A DNA stretch of 64,000 nucleotides from Marinobacterium weihaiense (GCF_019061305.1 NZ_JAHQZT010000009.1:62001-126000); one strand, 5' to 3'. Positions 45,442 to 55,487 are shown, counted from the stretch's first letter. Notes: generated by a model from the sequence alone, not told the origin. Numbers and translations: made by a program.

Positions 45442-46434
45442 TCAGCGTCCGGCCTGTTCCCGCGCCGCCTCTTCCAGCCGCTGGACATAGGTCAGGTTTT
45501 CCCGGGCCTTGGGATAAAAGGTGGGCGACAGCGTCAGTGCCTGCTCGAAATACTGCTTCGCCAACGCATAGCGGCCGTCCAGCATGCAGATGTAGCCTAT
45601 ATCATTGTGCGCCCGGGCAGTATCCATCACCCGTTCCAGTGCATTCAACGCGGCCAGATAGCGTTCCTGGCGAGCATAGACCAGCCCCAGGTTACGCCAG
45701 GCCTGATCATATTCGGGCTCGACCTCCAGTGCCTTGCGAAACTGCTGCTCGGCCTCGCGCCAGCGAGATTCCAGGTAATAGGAATACCCCAGGTTGTTCA
45801 GGGTCGCCGCCGATTCCGGGCGGATAGCCAGTGCGGTCTGATACAGCTGTTGCGCCTGGGCCGTCTCGCCATCCAGATCCGCCAGCACCCCCAGGCCGTT
45901 ATAGGCCCGGCCGGGCGAGCGGGCATCGTAGGCACCGGCACTGCCCTCGTCAAAACGCTTGCGGTCCAGTGCCACCGACTGGTGCAGATACTGCTGTGCC
46001 TTGGCATAGCGGTTCTGTTTCAGGTTCAGTACGCCCAGCGATTCCAGCACACCAATGTGCTCGGGCTCCGCGGCCAGGGCGCTGCGCAGTGCCAGCGAGG
46101 CCAGCTCGTTATTGCCGCGGTTCATGTGTACCTGCCCGATGCGCAAATAGGCACTGGCGTTGTCGTTATCCAGCTCCAACACCTGAACATAATAGAACAG
46201 AGCTTCGTCGCTATCGCCCCGCGCCAGTGCCTGATCCCCCATGCTGATACCCTGACGCACGGTTGCAGGCTGCGGCAGGCCGTTGTACGCCAGTGTTGGC
46301 TTGCCTTCATAGAAGGCGGCATTACCCTGACTGTCTGGCGGCGAGGTTTGAGAGCTGGCAGCGCACCCGCCCAGTAGCAGCACCACGGTCAGCATGCCGC
46401 TCGTTTTCAGGACACCCCTTGTACTCAACATCAT
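45442..46434 (-). CDS. tadD: TadD-like TPR lipoprotein
   Basis: 330 residues from MMLSTRG (GGGGAG upstream; the frame to 46542 lies inside tadC). Signal peptide with lipobox LLGGC, Cys at about 23. About six to seven TPR repeats over 60-320 (for example AYLRIGQVHMNRGNNELASLALRSALAAEPEH and TLNNLGYSYYLESRWREAEQQFRKALEVEP). Tad TPR lipoproteins support assembly of the secretin. Last gene of the Tad operon. Confidence 0.88.
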   Translation of the reverse strand: MMLSTRGVLKTSGMLTVVLLLGGCAASSQTSPPDSQGNAAFYEGKPTLAYNGLPQPATVRQGISMGDQALARGDSDEALFYYVQVLELDNDNASAYLRIGQVHMNRGNNELASLALRSALAAEPEHIGVLESLGVLNLKQNRYAKAQQYLHQSVALDRKRFDEGSAGAYDARSPGRAYNGLGVLADLDGETAQAQQLYQTALAIRPESAATLNNLGYSYYLESRWREAEQQFRKALEVEPEYDQAWRNLGLVYARQERYLAALNALERVMDTARAHNDIGYICMLDGRYALAKQYFEQALTLSPTFYPKARENLTYVQRLEEAAREQAGR

Positions 46435-46472
46435 GTTGAATCTCCCCTGTTCAGGTCGGTGCGGCACTGATA

Positions 46473-47438
46473 TCAGCGCCCGAATACTTCCAGTACTTTC
46501 AGAATAGCCGGTCCTACCGCGACGACGAAAAATCCGGGCCAAATACAGAAGGTCAGCGGAAAGATCATCTTGGTGCCGATCTTGGCCGCCTGTTCCTCCG
46601 CCGCCTGCATGCGCTTGTCACGAAACTCTTCCGAGTACACGCGCAGAGTGTCGGCTATGCTGCTGCCGAAGCGCACGCTTTGATCCAGCAGCGCTACCAG
46701 GCTACGAATGTCCTCGACCCCGGTCCGTTGCGCCATACCACGCAAGGCCTCGATACGGTTTACCCCGGCACGAATCTCCACGTTAACCAGATGCAGCTCT
46801 TCAGACAGTTCCGGATGGCTGACCTCCAGCTCCTGGCCGACACGCTGCAGGGCGGCGGTCAGCCCCAGGCCCGACTCGACACAGACCACCAGCAGATCCA
46901 GCGCATCCGGGAAGCCATTGCGAATGGCGCGCATGCGGCGCTTGGCCAAGTGGTCCAATACCATGTTGGGTAGAATAAAACCGAGATAGGCCGCCCCGAC
47001 ACAGATCATCAGCACCTTGTCAAAGCTGAGCGTGGGGTTGAACGTCGTTCCTAACCAGACGCACAACAACAGACCCAGCGCCAGTAACACCTTCAAGGCA
47101 TAGAGTGAATTGATGGCGCCGGGGTTGCGAAAACCGGCATGGACCAGCTGCGCCTGCAGCTTACTCTTGTCCCAATCCTTGCCTGGCAGCAAATGCCGGG
47201 TCACCGGATCCATGGATGACAGCACCTTACTGCGCTGGTCGCTGGATGTAGCTTTGGCTTCGGGATGACCGGTCAACACCCGTACGCGGTGCCTAAAGGG
47301 GGCTGCCAAGCCGTTCACCAACACCGTTAGGCTCAAGCCAAACGCCAGGGCTGCTGCCGTCACCAGGCCAATGACAATATAGCGGGCATAGACTTCACTC
47401 CCGACCTGCTGGGTGATCAGTTCCAATAAGGCATCCAT
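46473..47438 (-). CDS. tadC: Tad pilus inner-membrane platform protein TadC
   Basis: 321 residues, T2SSF-domain protein. Membrane segments near 20-40, 125-150, 155-180 and 295-318. GFPDALDLLVVCVESGLGLTAALQRVGQEL and LNVEIRAGVNRIEALRGMAQRTGVEDIRSLVALLDQS are the F-domain helices. With TadB it forms the platform driven by TadA. GAGGTG precedes the ATG. Confidence 0.92.
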   Translation of the reverse strand: MDALLELITQQVGSEVYARYIVIGLVTAAALAFGLSLTVLVNGLAAPFRHRVRVLTGHPEAKATSSDQRSKVLSSMDPVTRHLLPGKDWDKSKLQAQLVHAGFRNPGAINSLYALKVLLALGLLLCVWLGTTFNPTLSFDKVLMICVGAAYLGFILPNMVLDHLAKRRMRAIRNGFPDALDLLVVCVESGLGLTAALQRVGQELEVSHPELSEELHLVNVEIRAGVNRIEALRGMAQRTGVEDIRSLVALLDQSVRFGSSIADTLRVYSEEFRDKRMQAAEEQAAKIGTKMIFPLTFCIWPGFFVVAVGPAILKVLEVFGR

Positions 47439-47441
47439 AGG

Positions 47442-48431
47442 TCACACCTCGATTCTCAGCAAACGACGGATCCAAAAGGCGCCCAAGACCATCAACACGA
47501 AACTGATCATGATCAGCTGGTGCCCACGCTCGGATCTCACCAGCACTTCCATGTATCCTGGCGTTGTCAGGTAAATCAGAATGAACAGGCCAAAGGGGAC
47601 CAGCATCAAGATCCAGGCTGATAACCGCCCCTCTGCCGACAGGGTTTTCACCCGGCGCTGGAAGCGGAAACGCCCCCGAATCACCTTGCCAATGTTCTCC
47701 AGAATTTCAGCCAGGTTACCGCCGGTTTCCTTTTGCACCAGAATGGCGGTGACAAAGGCCATCAATGTGACACTGGGCACACGCTCCAGCAGGCCCAGCA
47801 TCGCTCGGCGCAGGTCGGAGCCGTAGCTCAGATCCGAATAGGTGATACCGAACTCTACCGAGACCGGCCCTTCCAGCCCCTCAGCCACCAAATTGAGCGA
47901 CTCGCTGAAGGGGTGACCGGTCAGCAACGCGCGCTTGATAATATCAATCGCTTCCGGTAGCTGAGCCTCGAACTCGTGCAGCCGTTTACCGCGTAAAAAC
48001 ATCAGGCGCAGGTAAGGTGCCAACAGCAACACTCCCCCCACCACCAGCGCCACCGGCCAGAAACGCAACACCAGAAGGGCCAGTACAAACCCGCTGAGCC
48101 CCAACAACAATGACAGCAGCACAACCTTGTAGGCCATGATCTGACCACCGGACTGTTCGATCAGCCGTGCCAGGTATTCCATCCCGGGCAGCGATTCCAA
48201 CTGGCGTTCCATGGGGTTGAGTTTTTTCAGATAACGAGATCGCAACAGGTTGCTGATGGAAGGTTGATCCGACTCCGTGGAAATTTCGCCCAGACGCTGC
48301 TGCAGACGCCGCTTGACCTTGCGCTGCTCACCGAATACCGGGATCGAAAGACTGGCCAGCAGGATAAAGACCGACACGAATACCATGGACAGTATTACGA
48401 TGGTTTCATTGGACTCCAGTGCAAAGTTCAT
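47442..48431 (-). CDS. tadB: Tad pilus inner-membrane platform protein TadB
   Basis: 329 residues, T2SSF domain (about 150-300) between N-terminal and C-terminal membrane helices. LPEAIDIIKRALLTGHPFSESLNLVAEGLEGPVSVEF and TAILVQKETGGNLAEILENIGKVIRGRFRF are the conserved F-domain turns. GGGGAGGG precedes the ATG. Works with TadC and TadA. Confidence 0.93.
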   Translation of the reverse strand: MNFALESNETIVILSMVFVSVFILLASLSIPVFGEQRKVKRRLQQRLGEISTESDQPSISNLLRSRYLKKLNPMERQLESLPGMEYLARLIEQSGGQIMAYKVVLLSLLLGLSGFVLALLVLRFWPVALVVGGVLLLAPYLRLMFLRGKRLHEFEAQLPEAIDIIKRALLTGHPFSESLNLVAEGLEGPVSVEFGITYSDLSYGSDLRRAMLGLLERVPSVTLMAFVTAILVQKETGGNLAEILENIGKVIRGRFRFQRRVKTLSAEGRLSAWILMLVPFGLFILIYLTTPGYMEVLVRSERGHQLIMISFVLMVLGAFWIRRLLRIEV

Positions 48432-48445
48432 CGTTATGCCCTCCC

Positions 48446-49837
48446 CTATTCGGGCTCAAACAGCGCGGTGGGAATGTCGATACCGCGCTGGGCCAGTCGC
48501 TTGTGGAAGCCCGGCACGATGCCTGTGGCCTTGAACCTGCCCAGCACATTGCCCTTGGCATCCAGCCCCTGACGCTCGAAAGTGAACAGCTCGGACATGG
48601 TGATAATGTCGCCTTCCATGCCATTGATTTCCTGGATACTGACCAGCTTGCGGCGCCCGTCCTCCAGCCGCGTCACCTGCAGCACCACATCAATGGCCGA
48701 GGCGATCTGTGCCCGTAGCGCCTTGGTGGGAAAGCTGATGCCGGTCATGGCGACCATGTTCTCGATACGCCCCAGGGCATCGCGGGCACTGTTGGCGTGA
48801 ATGGTGGTCAGGGAGCCATCATGGCCGGTGTTCATCGCCTGCAGCATGTCCAGGGTTTCACCGCCACGCACCTCACCCAGTACGATGCGGTCCGGCCGCA
48901 TCCTCAGGCTGTTTTTCACCAAGTCACGCTGGGTCACCTCGCCCCGCCCCTCGATGTTGGGCGGGCGGGTTTCCAGCCGTACCACGTGAGGCTGCTGCAG
49001 CTGCAGCTCCGCCGAGTCCTCAATGGTGACGATGCGCTCGTCATGAGGGATGTAACCGGACAGAATATTGAGCAGGGTGGTCTTGCCCGAGCCGGTCCCG
49101 CCGGAGATAAGGATATTCAGGCGCGCCTTGACGATCCCTTCCAGCACCGGAGCAACGCGTGCATCAACAGAGCCTTTCTCGATCAGGTTCTCCATCGACA
49201 ACAGTTCCACCATGAAACGGCGAATGGAGATCTGCGGCCCGTCCAGCGCCAGCGGCGGGATGATCACATTGACACGGGATCCGTCCTTGAGCCGGGCATC
49301 TACCATCGGCGACGACTCATCGATATGGCGCCCGACACTGGAGACGATGCGGTCGATGGTGTTCATCAGGTGGCCGGCGCTGCTGAAGCTCACCGGGCAG
49401 TGTTCCAGCTTGCCGAAACGCTCCACAAAAATGGAGTCCGGCCCGTTGACCAGAATATCGGAGATGGTGCTATCCTCCAGCAACGGCTCCAGCGGTCCCA
49501 ATCCCATGATCTCGTCTTCGATCAGCTTGACGATTTTCTGCCGCGACTGGGAGCTGAACGGCACCGCGTGTTCATCCATCAGTTGGCGACACAGATCACT
49601 GATCTGGCGCCGCGCCTCTGCTTCCTCCAGGCTATCGATCAGGGACAGGTCCATCCGCTTGAGTAGCTCACGGTGCAGCTGCTGCTTGCATTCGATTTCT
49701 GCTGCGGACAGGGTTTCGATCATTAATGGCGGACGCTCCTGCACCGCTGCCTCTTCGATCTCGACCTCTTCCACCTGCGCCAGTTCAGTCACTTCTGCGA
49801 CACGCAAACGGTTCAGTCGGTTACTCAATAACGACAT
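48446..49837 (-). CDS. tadA: Tad pilus motor ATPase TadA (CpaF-type)
   Basis: 463 residues, type II/IV secretion ATPase. Walker [16 protein letters not shown] (about 245-259), Asp box and Walker [44 protein letters not shown] with the His box. The N-terminal ~100 residues are an acidic/helical extension. Likely drives Flp pilus extension and perhaps retraction. Overlap-free, 3 bp after tadZ. Confidence 0.95.
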   Translation of the reverse strand: MSLLSNRLNRLRVAEVTELAQVEEVEIEEAAVQERPPLMIETLSAAEIECKQQLHRELLKRMDLSLIDSLEEAEARRQISDLCRQLMDEHAVPFSSQSRQKIVKLIEDEIMGLGPLEPLLEDSTISDILVNGPDSIFVERFGKLEHCPVSFSSAGHLMNTIDRIVSSVGRHIDESSPMVDARLKDGSRVNVIIPPLALDGPQISIRRFMVELLSMENLIEKGSVDARVAPVLEGIVKARLNILISGGTGSGKTTLLNILSGYIPHDERIVTIEDSAELQLQQPHVVRLETRPPNIEGRGEVTQRDLVKNSLRMRPDRIVLGEVRGGETLDMLQAMNTGHDGSLTTIHANSARDALGRIENMVAMTGISFPTKALRAQIASAIDVVLQVTRLEDGRRKLVSIQEINGMEGDIITMSELFTFERQGLDAKGNVLGRFKATGIVPGFHKRLAQRGIDIPTALFEPE

Positions 49838-49840
49838 GGC

Positions 49841-51082
49841 TCAATCCCCCTTGACCAGATGCAACAGCTTGCTCAGCAGCCCCGGCGATGTGGTGTCCTT
49901 ATTGCCGGCCACCTCCTGACTGAGCCCCTGCAGTGCCCGCGTGATCGGCGCCCGTCGCGCCACGTTCAGCAGCGGCATGCCGTTGTTAAGCGACTCGCTG
50001 ACATGCCGAAAATCATTGGGCACCGTCATAATCGGTTGATGTTTCAACGCCTTGGCCACCTCGGCCAAGGTGATCGGCGACGCCTTGTCATAGCGGTTAA
50101 CCACCACCAGAATGCGATGATCAGGAATATCCAGATCCCGGCGCATCACATCAATCAGGCGTGAGGCATCCCGAAGGTAGGTGATGCCCTGCTGCAGGGT
50201 CAGCACGATCTGGTCCGCCTGCTCCAGCACCGTGGTCGTCACCAGATCAATCTGCCTGGGCAGGTCCACCACCAGATGCTGGTGGTCTTTGGCCAGCAAG
50301 CGGAACAGCTGCAGCAGCTGCTCGCAGGACACCTCATCGCTGAGCAACAGCCGATCCGACTCGGAACTGAGCACCTTCAGGCCGCTGACGTGGCGCGCCA
50401 GATAACCGTCCAGCGCCAGGCTGTCCAGATCCTCAACGTTTTCCAGCGCCTGCTTGATGCCGCGCTGAGGGTTGAGATCCAGGTAGTGCGACAGCGAGCC
50501 GAACTGCAGGTCCAGATCGACCAGCACTACCTTGCGCTGGCCATCACTGGCCAGCTGGTGCGCCAGATTGGTCGCGATCAGGCTGGCACCTGAGCCGCCC
50601 TTGGCATTCATGACCACCGTCAGGTGGGTATGCAGTGCACTCTGCTGGTCACGGGTCTCACGGTAGAGCTGATCCACGATGCGCAACAGCTCGCCGTCTT
50701 CCAGCGGCTCAGGGAAAAAGTCACGCGCCCCTGCCTTCATCGACAACCGCATCGCTTGCGCCGGTGCCTCGGCGCTGACCACTAGCATGGGAACGCGTGT
50801 CTCTACCGGACGAGCACAGAGGGATTCCAACTCGGCCTGCCAGCACTCGCCGACCCGGAAAATCAGCAGGTCCGGCAGCTGCTCCAACCCATGCAAGGGA
50901 TCAGAGTGGCCATTGCTGATCAGTCGGCAGTTGATTTTCACCCCCACCGGCATCAGGCTCAGCGCCGCTTTCAGTTGCGTCAACGCATCCGCCGAACGGC
51001 TGGCGATCAGGATCGAGAACGCCTTGGCATTTTTAACGCCCGGCGGCGTTTTTACTTCGTAAAGATGGTTTTGCTTCATCAT
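49841..51082 (-). CDS. tadZ: TadZ/CpaE-like localisation ATPase
   Basis: 413 residues from MMKQNHLYE (AGGAGA upstream). A receiver-like N-terminal domain (about 22-140) lacks an obvious phospho-acceptor Asp in a DxxxP setting. The C-terminal MinD/ParA-like domain (about 153-400) has the deviant P-loop KGGSGAS (161-167), without the GK[ST] lysine. DLDLQFGSLSHYLDLNPQRGI and HLVVDLPRQIDLVTTTVLEQADQIVLTLQQ follow. TadZ positions the Tad machine, often at a pole. Confidence 0.9.
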   Translation of the reverse strand: MMKQNHLYEVKTPPGVKNAKAFSILIASRSADALTQLKAALSLMPVGVKINCRLISNGHSDPLHGLEQLPDLLIFRVGECWQAELESLCARPVETRVPMLVVSAEAPAQAMRLSMKAGARDFFPEPLEDGELLRIVDQLYRETRDQQSALHTHLTVVMNAKGGSGASLIATNLAHQLASDGQRKVVLVDLDLQFGSLSHYLDLNPQRGIKQALENVEDLDSLALDGYLARHVSGLKVLSSESDRLLLSDEVSCEQLLQLFRLLAKDHQHLVVDLPRQIDLVTTTVLEQADQIVLTLQQGITYLRDASRLIDVMRRDLDIPDHRILVVVNRYDKASPITLAEVAKALKHQPIMTVPNDFRHVSESLNNGMPLLNVARRAPITRALQGLSQEVAGNKDTTSPGLLSKLLHLVKGD

Positions 51083-51120
51083 GGCGGTTCTCCTCTCCAC
51101 TGCCATCAGCGGTTGAGAAT

Positions 51121-51627
51121 TTATTTAAGTTCGCAAAGGTCTTGATCTGGATCTGCGGCTACGGGGTGTACTCCAAGACTTTCGGCAGGCAAGGTGGTTG
51201 AGAAATCCAGCGCGGCAATTGGATCAATATCAACAAGGGGAATAATCATCTGGTGTGAATAGTTAACAACCCGTGCTCTAACGTAGTAGGTATCCTCAGT
51301 GGCTATCGGCGGGCCAAGAACCGTCCCCGTTTGCGAGAGGTATTCAATTGCAATGTTGTCTTTGGAAAAGTTTAAAAGCATATCCCCACCGAAAGCCCCT
51401 TTATCTCTCGCAAACTGAGACCCACCGGACTCATCACTAACTGGGCAAACCGCCGCCAACCGCGCTGCCCGACGCGTCGCTTCATCCAGCACATTCCAGG
51501 TAAACATCAGCCGGCCAAACTCGATCAAGCCGAACAGCACCATGAACAGCACAATTCCCACCAAGGAGAATTCAACCGTGGTCAGGCCCTGCTGGCGGAA
51601 ACGGCTATTGATGGGCTTCATCTTCAA
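51121..51627 (-). CDS. TadE/TadF-type pseudopilin
   Basis: 168 residues. The short basic leader ends in RQQG, then LTTVEFSLVGIVLFMVLFGLIEFGRLMF, a pseudopilin N-helix with the Glu at +5. The rest is a periplasmic domain with two cysteines (in AAVCPVS and DLCELK). Expected to be processed by the prepilin peptidase encoded at 57663. Overlaps the preceding gene by 4 bases. Confidence 0.85.
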   Translation of the reverse strand: MKMKPINSRFRQQGLTTVEFSLVGIVLFMVLFGLIEFGRLMFTWNVLDEATRRAARLAAVCPVSDESGGSQFARDKGAFGGDMLLNFSKDNIAIEYLSQTGTVLGPPIATEDTYYVRARVVNYSHQMIIPLVDIDPIAALDFSTTLPAESLGVHPVAADPDQDLCELK

Positions 51628-52133
51628 CCTCCTGCCAACACTTTCATATTGATGGCGCTGGTCAACGGGAAGTTGATCGAAACGGGGTCACCCAAACCAA
51701 AACTGGGCAACTCGTCAAACAACATGGGAGTGAAGGCATACTGAACCTGAATCTGCACCTCTTGGGTGCCGGTAACGCGACAGAAGCCGACATCGGCAGT
51801 GGTCAGGCCCGGCAGCAAGGGCTCGGCATCGGCGGACACACCTTCTGTACCGTATACCACCAAGTTCGCAGCACGCGTCATCAGGTTATTGGGTAACGTA
51901 CCCCCCGTTTCGCCACATTCGCTCAAACCGGCCTGCTGGTTATATTTAAGACTCGCGGCAATCAGGCGCACACCATCACGCTGGGCCTTGGTCAGCGTGT
52001 TGTACTGGTACAGCATCCGACCGATTTCAGCGGTGGCCAGAAAGAGGAACAGCAATAGTGGCAATACCAGTGTCATCTCCACTGCTGCAAGGCCTTGTTG
52101 AGATTTACGCCACTTGGCAGTTCCGATATTCAT
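51624..52133 (-). CDS. tadE: TadE-type pseudopilin
   Basis: 169 residues. Leader ending SQQG then LAAVEMTLVLPLLLFLFLATAEIGRMLYQYN, a TadE N-helix; LTKAQRDGVRLIAASL is the typical following helix. Two cysteines (SECGETG, GFCRVTG). A minor pilin that probably initiates or stabilises the Flp fibre. Confidence 0.87.
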   Translation of the reverse strand: MNIGTAKWRKSQQGLAAVEMTLVLPLLLFLFLATAEIGRMLYQYNTLTKAQRDGVRLIAASLKYNQQAGLSECGETGGTLPNNLMTRAANLVVYGTEGVSADAEPLLPGLTTADVGFCRVTGTQEVQIQVQYAFTPMLFDELPSFGLGDPVSINFPLTSAINMKVLAGG

Positions 52134-53539
52134 CAGGAATCCTCGCTGCCAAAGTCGCGAAAGAGGACTATCTTGGTGGGTAAAGGCCCTGCAGGATCTG
52201 AGTCATCGGAAAAGCGACCATTGGAACTGCACCCGGGGGCTTCACCTCCTACAAATTGACCATATATCTCAGATTCATTGCCGTTTTTAAGTACTTTTTG
52301 CGTCAGGAAGAAACAACCAACCCCGTAAATTGGCACATCGTGAGCACCAGATGTTGCTGTTGAACACTGACCTATTGGCAGGGCGACTACACGACGCCAA
52401 CAACCTGCATCGGGATTTTCGCTATTACAGCTTTCATTTTTTTCAGCTTCAGCATAGGTTGCAAAATCCACAATATCGTCATACCGATCAGGCTCCGGTG
52501 AGCCTTCTCGTTTGATCGAGCGGCTTCCGTCATCATTTTCTTCTACATACAAAGGGTAGGGGTTGTTTTCTTTCAGAGCGGGGCTATCAACATTCTGGCA
52601 GCTATTCTCACACCAGGTTTCTGTGACCGGGTCAGCTGGTACATCATACTTTTTAGAAGCATCACCAAAACGAGTATTGATGCCTTCTTCGACAGGGCCT
52701 GTTGAGTTACCTGGCTTTGTCGATTCCATCTCACCCACTGTCACACTATGTGTAGCAGCGCCAGCAAGCGCCGCCTGTATTTCGGGAAGTGTCATTTCCT
52801 TCCCGCCTTCATCTTCAAATCGCAGCAAGTGAAAATTGCCTGGTCCTGGATCACCACTGGTTTGAGATGAGGCCTTAAGCACCATAAGGTCATCTAATGA
52901 TTCAATATGTTCTTCCGAATCCCTGTACGGTAAACCATGGTAGTAATGCACATCGCCATCTCCTGGCAGCTCATCATCATGGTTACAGCTCGGATCCGAT
53001 TTATCACAACCACAAATCAGAATTGGCAACACATTATCAAATGTCTTATCCAATTTAATTGTCCCTGCCACAGCACTGGCCGATACCGGCAAATTATCCA
53101 CCCCCACCACTCTTACCAACCAACTTGCCAAGCTCAGGTCATCAGCAATGACACGGACATAACCGGGTTCAGCCGAGCCGGGGTCAAAGGGGTTCAATGT
53201 TTTGGAAAACTCAACGGTAAAGGCGCCGCCATCCGCATAGGCATCACTCAATTCATTGTTTTCCGACAACTCCAGGTTGCTTATAAAGGTGGCCAGTGCT
53301 GCCGCTCTGGCAGCGGACTCAGCACCAGGAGCGTCCGGGCTATAGTCGGCAAAAGTACGAGCCCCACTCAACGCGGCAGCATCGACGGCATTCTGCAGTC
53401 GGGTCTTGTTCAGCAACAGATGGCCGCCATCCAGGGCCAGCCCGGCTATGGCGATCAGGGCAATCATGGCCACGGTGACCAATACCAGTACCGCCCCCTG
53501 TTGCGACTTCCGCAGTTTTGCTTCGATTGGGCGCTGCAT
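52133..53539 (-). CDS. tadG: TadG-like pilus-associated protein
   Basis: 468 residues. N-terminal TadG/Tad-domain helix (GAVLVLVTVAMIALIAIAGLALDGGHLLLNKTRLQNAVDAAALSGA, about 14-60). The remaining ~400 residues are a periplasmic/extracellular acidic domain with ten cysteines and no recognised enzyme motif. DNA here is visibly lower in GC than the flanking Tad genes. Its stop overlaps the tadE start (TGATG). Confidence 0.85.
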   Translation of the reverse strand: MQRPIEAKLRKSQQGAVLVLVTVAMIALIAIAGLALDGGHLLLNKTRLQNAVDAAALSGARTFADYSPDAPGAESAARAAALATFISNLELSENNELSDAYADGGAFTVEFSKTLNPFDPGSAEPGYVRVIADDLSLASWLVRVVGVDNLPVSASAVAGTIKLDKTFDNVLPILICGCDKSDPSCNHDDELPGDGDVHYYHGLPYRDSEEHIESLDDLMVLKASSQTSGDPGPGNFHLLRFEDEGGKEMTLPEIQAALAGAATHSVTVGEMESTKPGNSTGPVEEGINTRFGDASKKYDVPADPVTETWCENSCQNVDSPALKENNPYPLYVEENDDGSRSIKREGSPEPDRYDDIVDFATYAEAEKNESCNSENPDAGCWRRVVALPIGQCSTATSGAHDVPIYGVGCFFLTQKVLKNGNESEIYGQFVGGEAPGCSSNGRFSDDSDPAGPLPTKIVLFRDFGSEDS

Positions 53540-53610
53540 GATGTTCGCCTCCTCTCGGCAGGGGCCGCGTGGCGGCTCCCACCCTGGTTACGGCTGGGCC
53601 GGTGTGGGGG

Positions 53611-53877
53611 TCAGTCCCCAATATTGATTTCGATATCACCGGCAACCCCGGTGGCACTTTCACTCTGGCCGCGATAGTCCGTGATAACCTGATGCGCCTT
53701 GACACCGTCCAGGCGTAGCGGACCATGTTGATCGGCCGCGTCCGGGTTGTGGGTCTGGCTCTGCCGCATCGTATCGACCGCCAGGCCCAGGGGCTCATGC
53801 GGCGGATTGGTGCTGCAGCCTGCCAGCAGCAGCGTCGCGGCGGTGATCAGGGCCGGTGTCCAACAGTGGCTTTTCAT
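53611..53877 (-). CDS. small lipoprotein of the Tad operon
   Basis: 88 residues. Signal peptide with lipobox LLAGC (Cys at about 21) then STNPPHEPLGLAVDTMRQSQTHNPDAADQHGPLRLDGVKAHQVITDYRGQS. No known domain. Sits between tadG and the secretin gene, where other Tad loci may carry rcpB or a pilotin; its lipid anchor fits a role in secretin placement. Function is inference from position. Confidence 0.7.
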   Translation of the reverse strand: MKSHCWTPALITAATLLLAGCSTNPPHEPLGLAVDTMRQSQTHNPDAADQHGPLRLDGVKAHQVITDYRGQSESATGVAGDIEINIGD

Positions 53878-53900
53878 GACATCTCTCCTGTTGCGTCCGA

Positions 53901-55454
53901 TTACTCGATACTGTGGCCAAAAGTGGATTCGGTGCCTTCCGTCATCGGGAAGACCCGTGTGCCGTCACCGCCCATGGCGTCCTGCATGCCATGTGTAGCC
54001 GCAACTTGGGCACCGCCAGACGAGGCACTGCCCCGGGTGCGGCCCAGCAGATAGAATTCGGCATCGGTCGGCTCGACGAAACCATCCCCCGGCAGGCGGA
54101 TGCCCTCGTTCTTGAACGGCTGCGCCAGGGTCGGCGTGACCAGAATCACCAGCTCGGTCTCGCCGCTTTCAAACTGGGAACTGCGGAACAGGTGCCCCAG
54201 CACCGGCACATCGCCCAGGCCGGGAAACTTGTTGACGGCTTCACGGCTGCTTTCGCTGATCAGGCCGGCGATACCGATGGTCTGGCCATCACCCAGCTCC
54301 ACGGTCGAGCGGGCGCTGCGCTTGGTCAGGGCCGGGATCAGGTAGGTACCGCTGTCGCCCACGCTGCTCTGCACCGAGCCGGTCGAAGCAAAATCGGTTA
54401 CGGCCACATTCAGGCTGAGGTTGATCGTGCCCGAATCCAGCACCACCGGCAGGAACTTGAGGCCGACACCGAACTCCTTGAATTCGATAGTGATGCCATC
54501 GTCATCCGGCACTGGCACCGGGAACTCGCCCCCGGAAAGGAATTCGGCTTCCTGTCCGGTCAGGGTGGTCAGGGTCGGCTCCGCCAGGATACGGGCGCTG
54601 CCGTTCTGCTTGGCGGCATCGAAGGCCACGCTGAACAGTAGGTTACTGTCGAGATACTTGGCCAATATGCCCTGCTGGCTTAGGCCGGGGACGGCATTGC
54701 TGAAGTCGATCGCATCGAAATCCGTGCCACTACCGATGTTGCCGCCGATGCTGCTGGCACCCACGCTCCAGAAATCATCGCGCACATCGAGCATGTTGAA
54801 ATTGATGCCCATGCGCTTGGTGAGATCGCGTGACATTTCCGCCACGGTGACTTTCAGCATCACCTGCTGGGAACCGCCCACCTTGAGCAGATTGACCACC
54901 TCCCCGGCCTGGGTGGCCCCTTCGCCGGACGGTTTTTGCAGGAAGCTGTCCGCCAGGCGTACGGCCATGTCCATGGTGCCCAGGTTGGAGACTTCGCCAC
55001 TGAGCAGAATGGAGCCCTGTGATGAGTTCACCTTGATGTTTTCACTGGGTGCCATTTCGAACAACTTGGCCTTGAGGCTGTTCACATCCGGGGTGACTTC
55101 CACGTCGATGGACGCGGTAAGCCGGTTACGCTTGTCCCAGAGCAGCACGTTGGTGGTGCCGATGCCCTTGCCCAGCACGTAGATCTGCTGGGAGCGCATC
55201 ACCAGAATATCGGCCACTTCCTCGTTGCCGATCGATACCTTGTGTACCGGCCCGTTGAGCTGTACCACCTTGGACTTGTACAAGGGGACGGTCAGACGTT
55301 CGACCGTGGAGTCTGCGTTAATTTCGGCGGCCCGGGCGTCGATTGCCAGCAGTGCCAGCAGCAGTACCAGCAGGCAGGCGGGCAGTGCCCCTTCCAGCCA
55401 GCGGTCAGTGCCTGCGGGGGTATTCGTGTGATGTGCTCGATAGTTGGCCATCAT
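53901..55454 (-). CDS. rcpA: Tad pilus secretin RcpA/CpaC
   Basis: 517 residues. Signal peptide about 1-43. N-terminal BON-like/pilus-secretin domain (RLTVPLYKSKVVQLNGPVHKVSIGNEEVADILVMRSQQIYVLGKGIGTTNVLLWD), then the secretin core from about 190, ending in GLISESSREAVNKFPGLGDVPVLGHLFRSSQFESGETELVILVTP. Outer-membrane pore for Flp pili. AGGAGA precedes the ATG. Confidence 0.94.
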   Translation of the reverse strand: MMANYRAHHTNTPAGTDRWLEGALPACLLVLLLALLAIDARAAEINADSTVERLTVPLYKSKVVQLNGPVHKVSIGNEEVADILVMRSQQIYVLGKGIGTTNVLLWDKRNRLTASIDVEVTPDVNSLKAKLFEMAPSENIKVNSSQGSILLSGEVSNLGTMDMAVRLADSFLQKPSGEGATQAGEVVNLLKVGGSQQVMLKVTVAEMSRDLTKRMGINFNMLDVRDDFWSVGASSIGGNIGSGTDFDAIDFSNAVPGLSQQGILAKYLDSNLLFSVAFDAAKQNGSARILAEPTLTTLTGQEAEFLSGGEFPVPVPDDDGITIEFKEFGVGLKFLPVVLDSGTINLSLNVAVTDFASTGSVQSSVGDSGTYLIPALTKRSARSTVELGDGQTIGIAGLISESSREAVNKFPGLGDVPVLGHLFRSSQFESGETELVILVTPTLAQPFKNEGIRLPGDGFVEPTDAEFYLLGRTRGSASSGGAQVAATHGMQDAMGGDGTRVFPMTEGTESTFGHSIE

Positions 55455-55487
55455 CCTGTCTCCTCAATGCCTGTACCTGGCCCGCGA

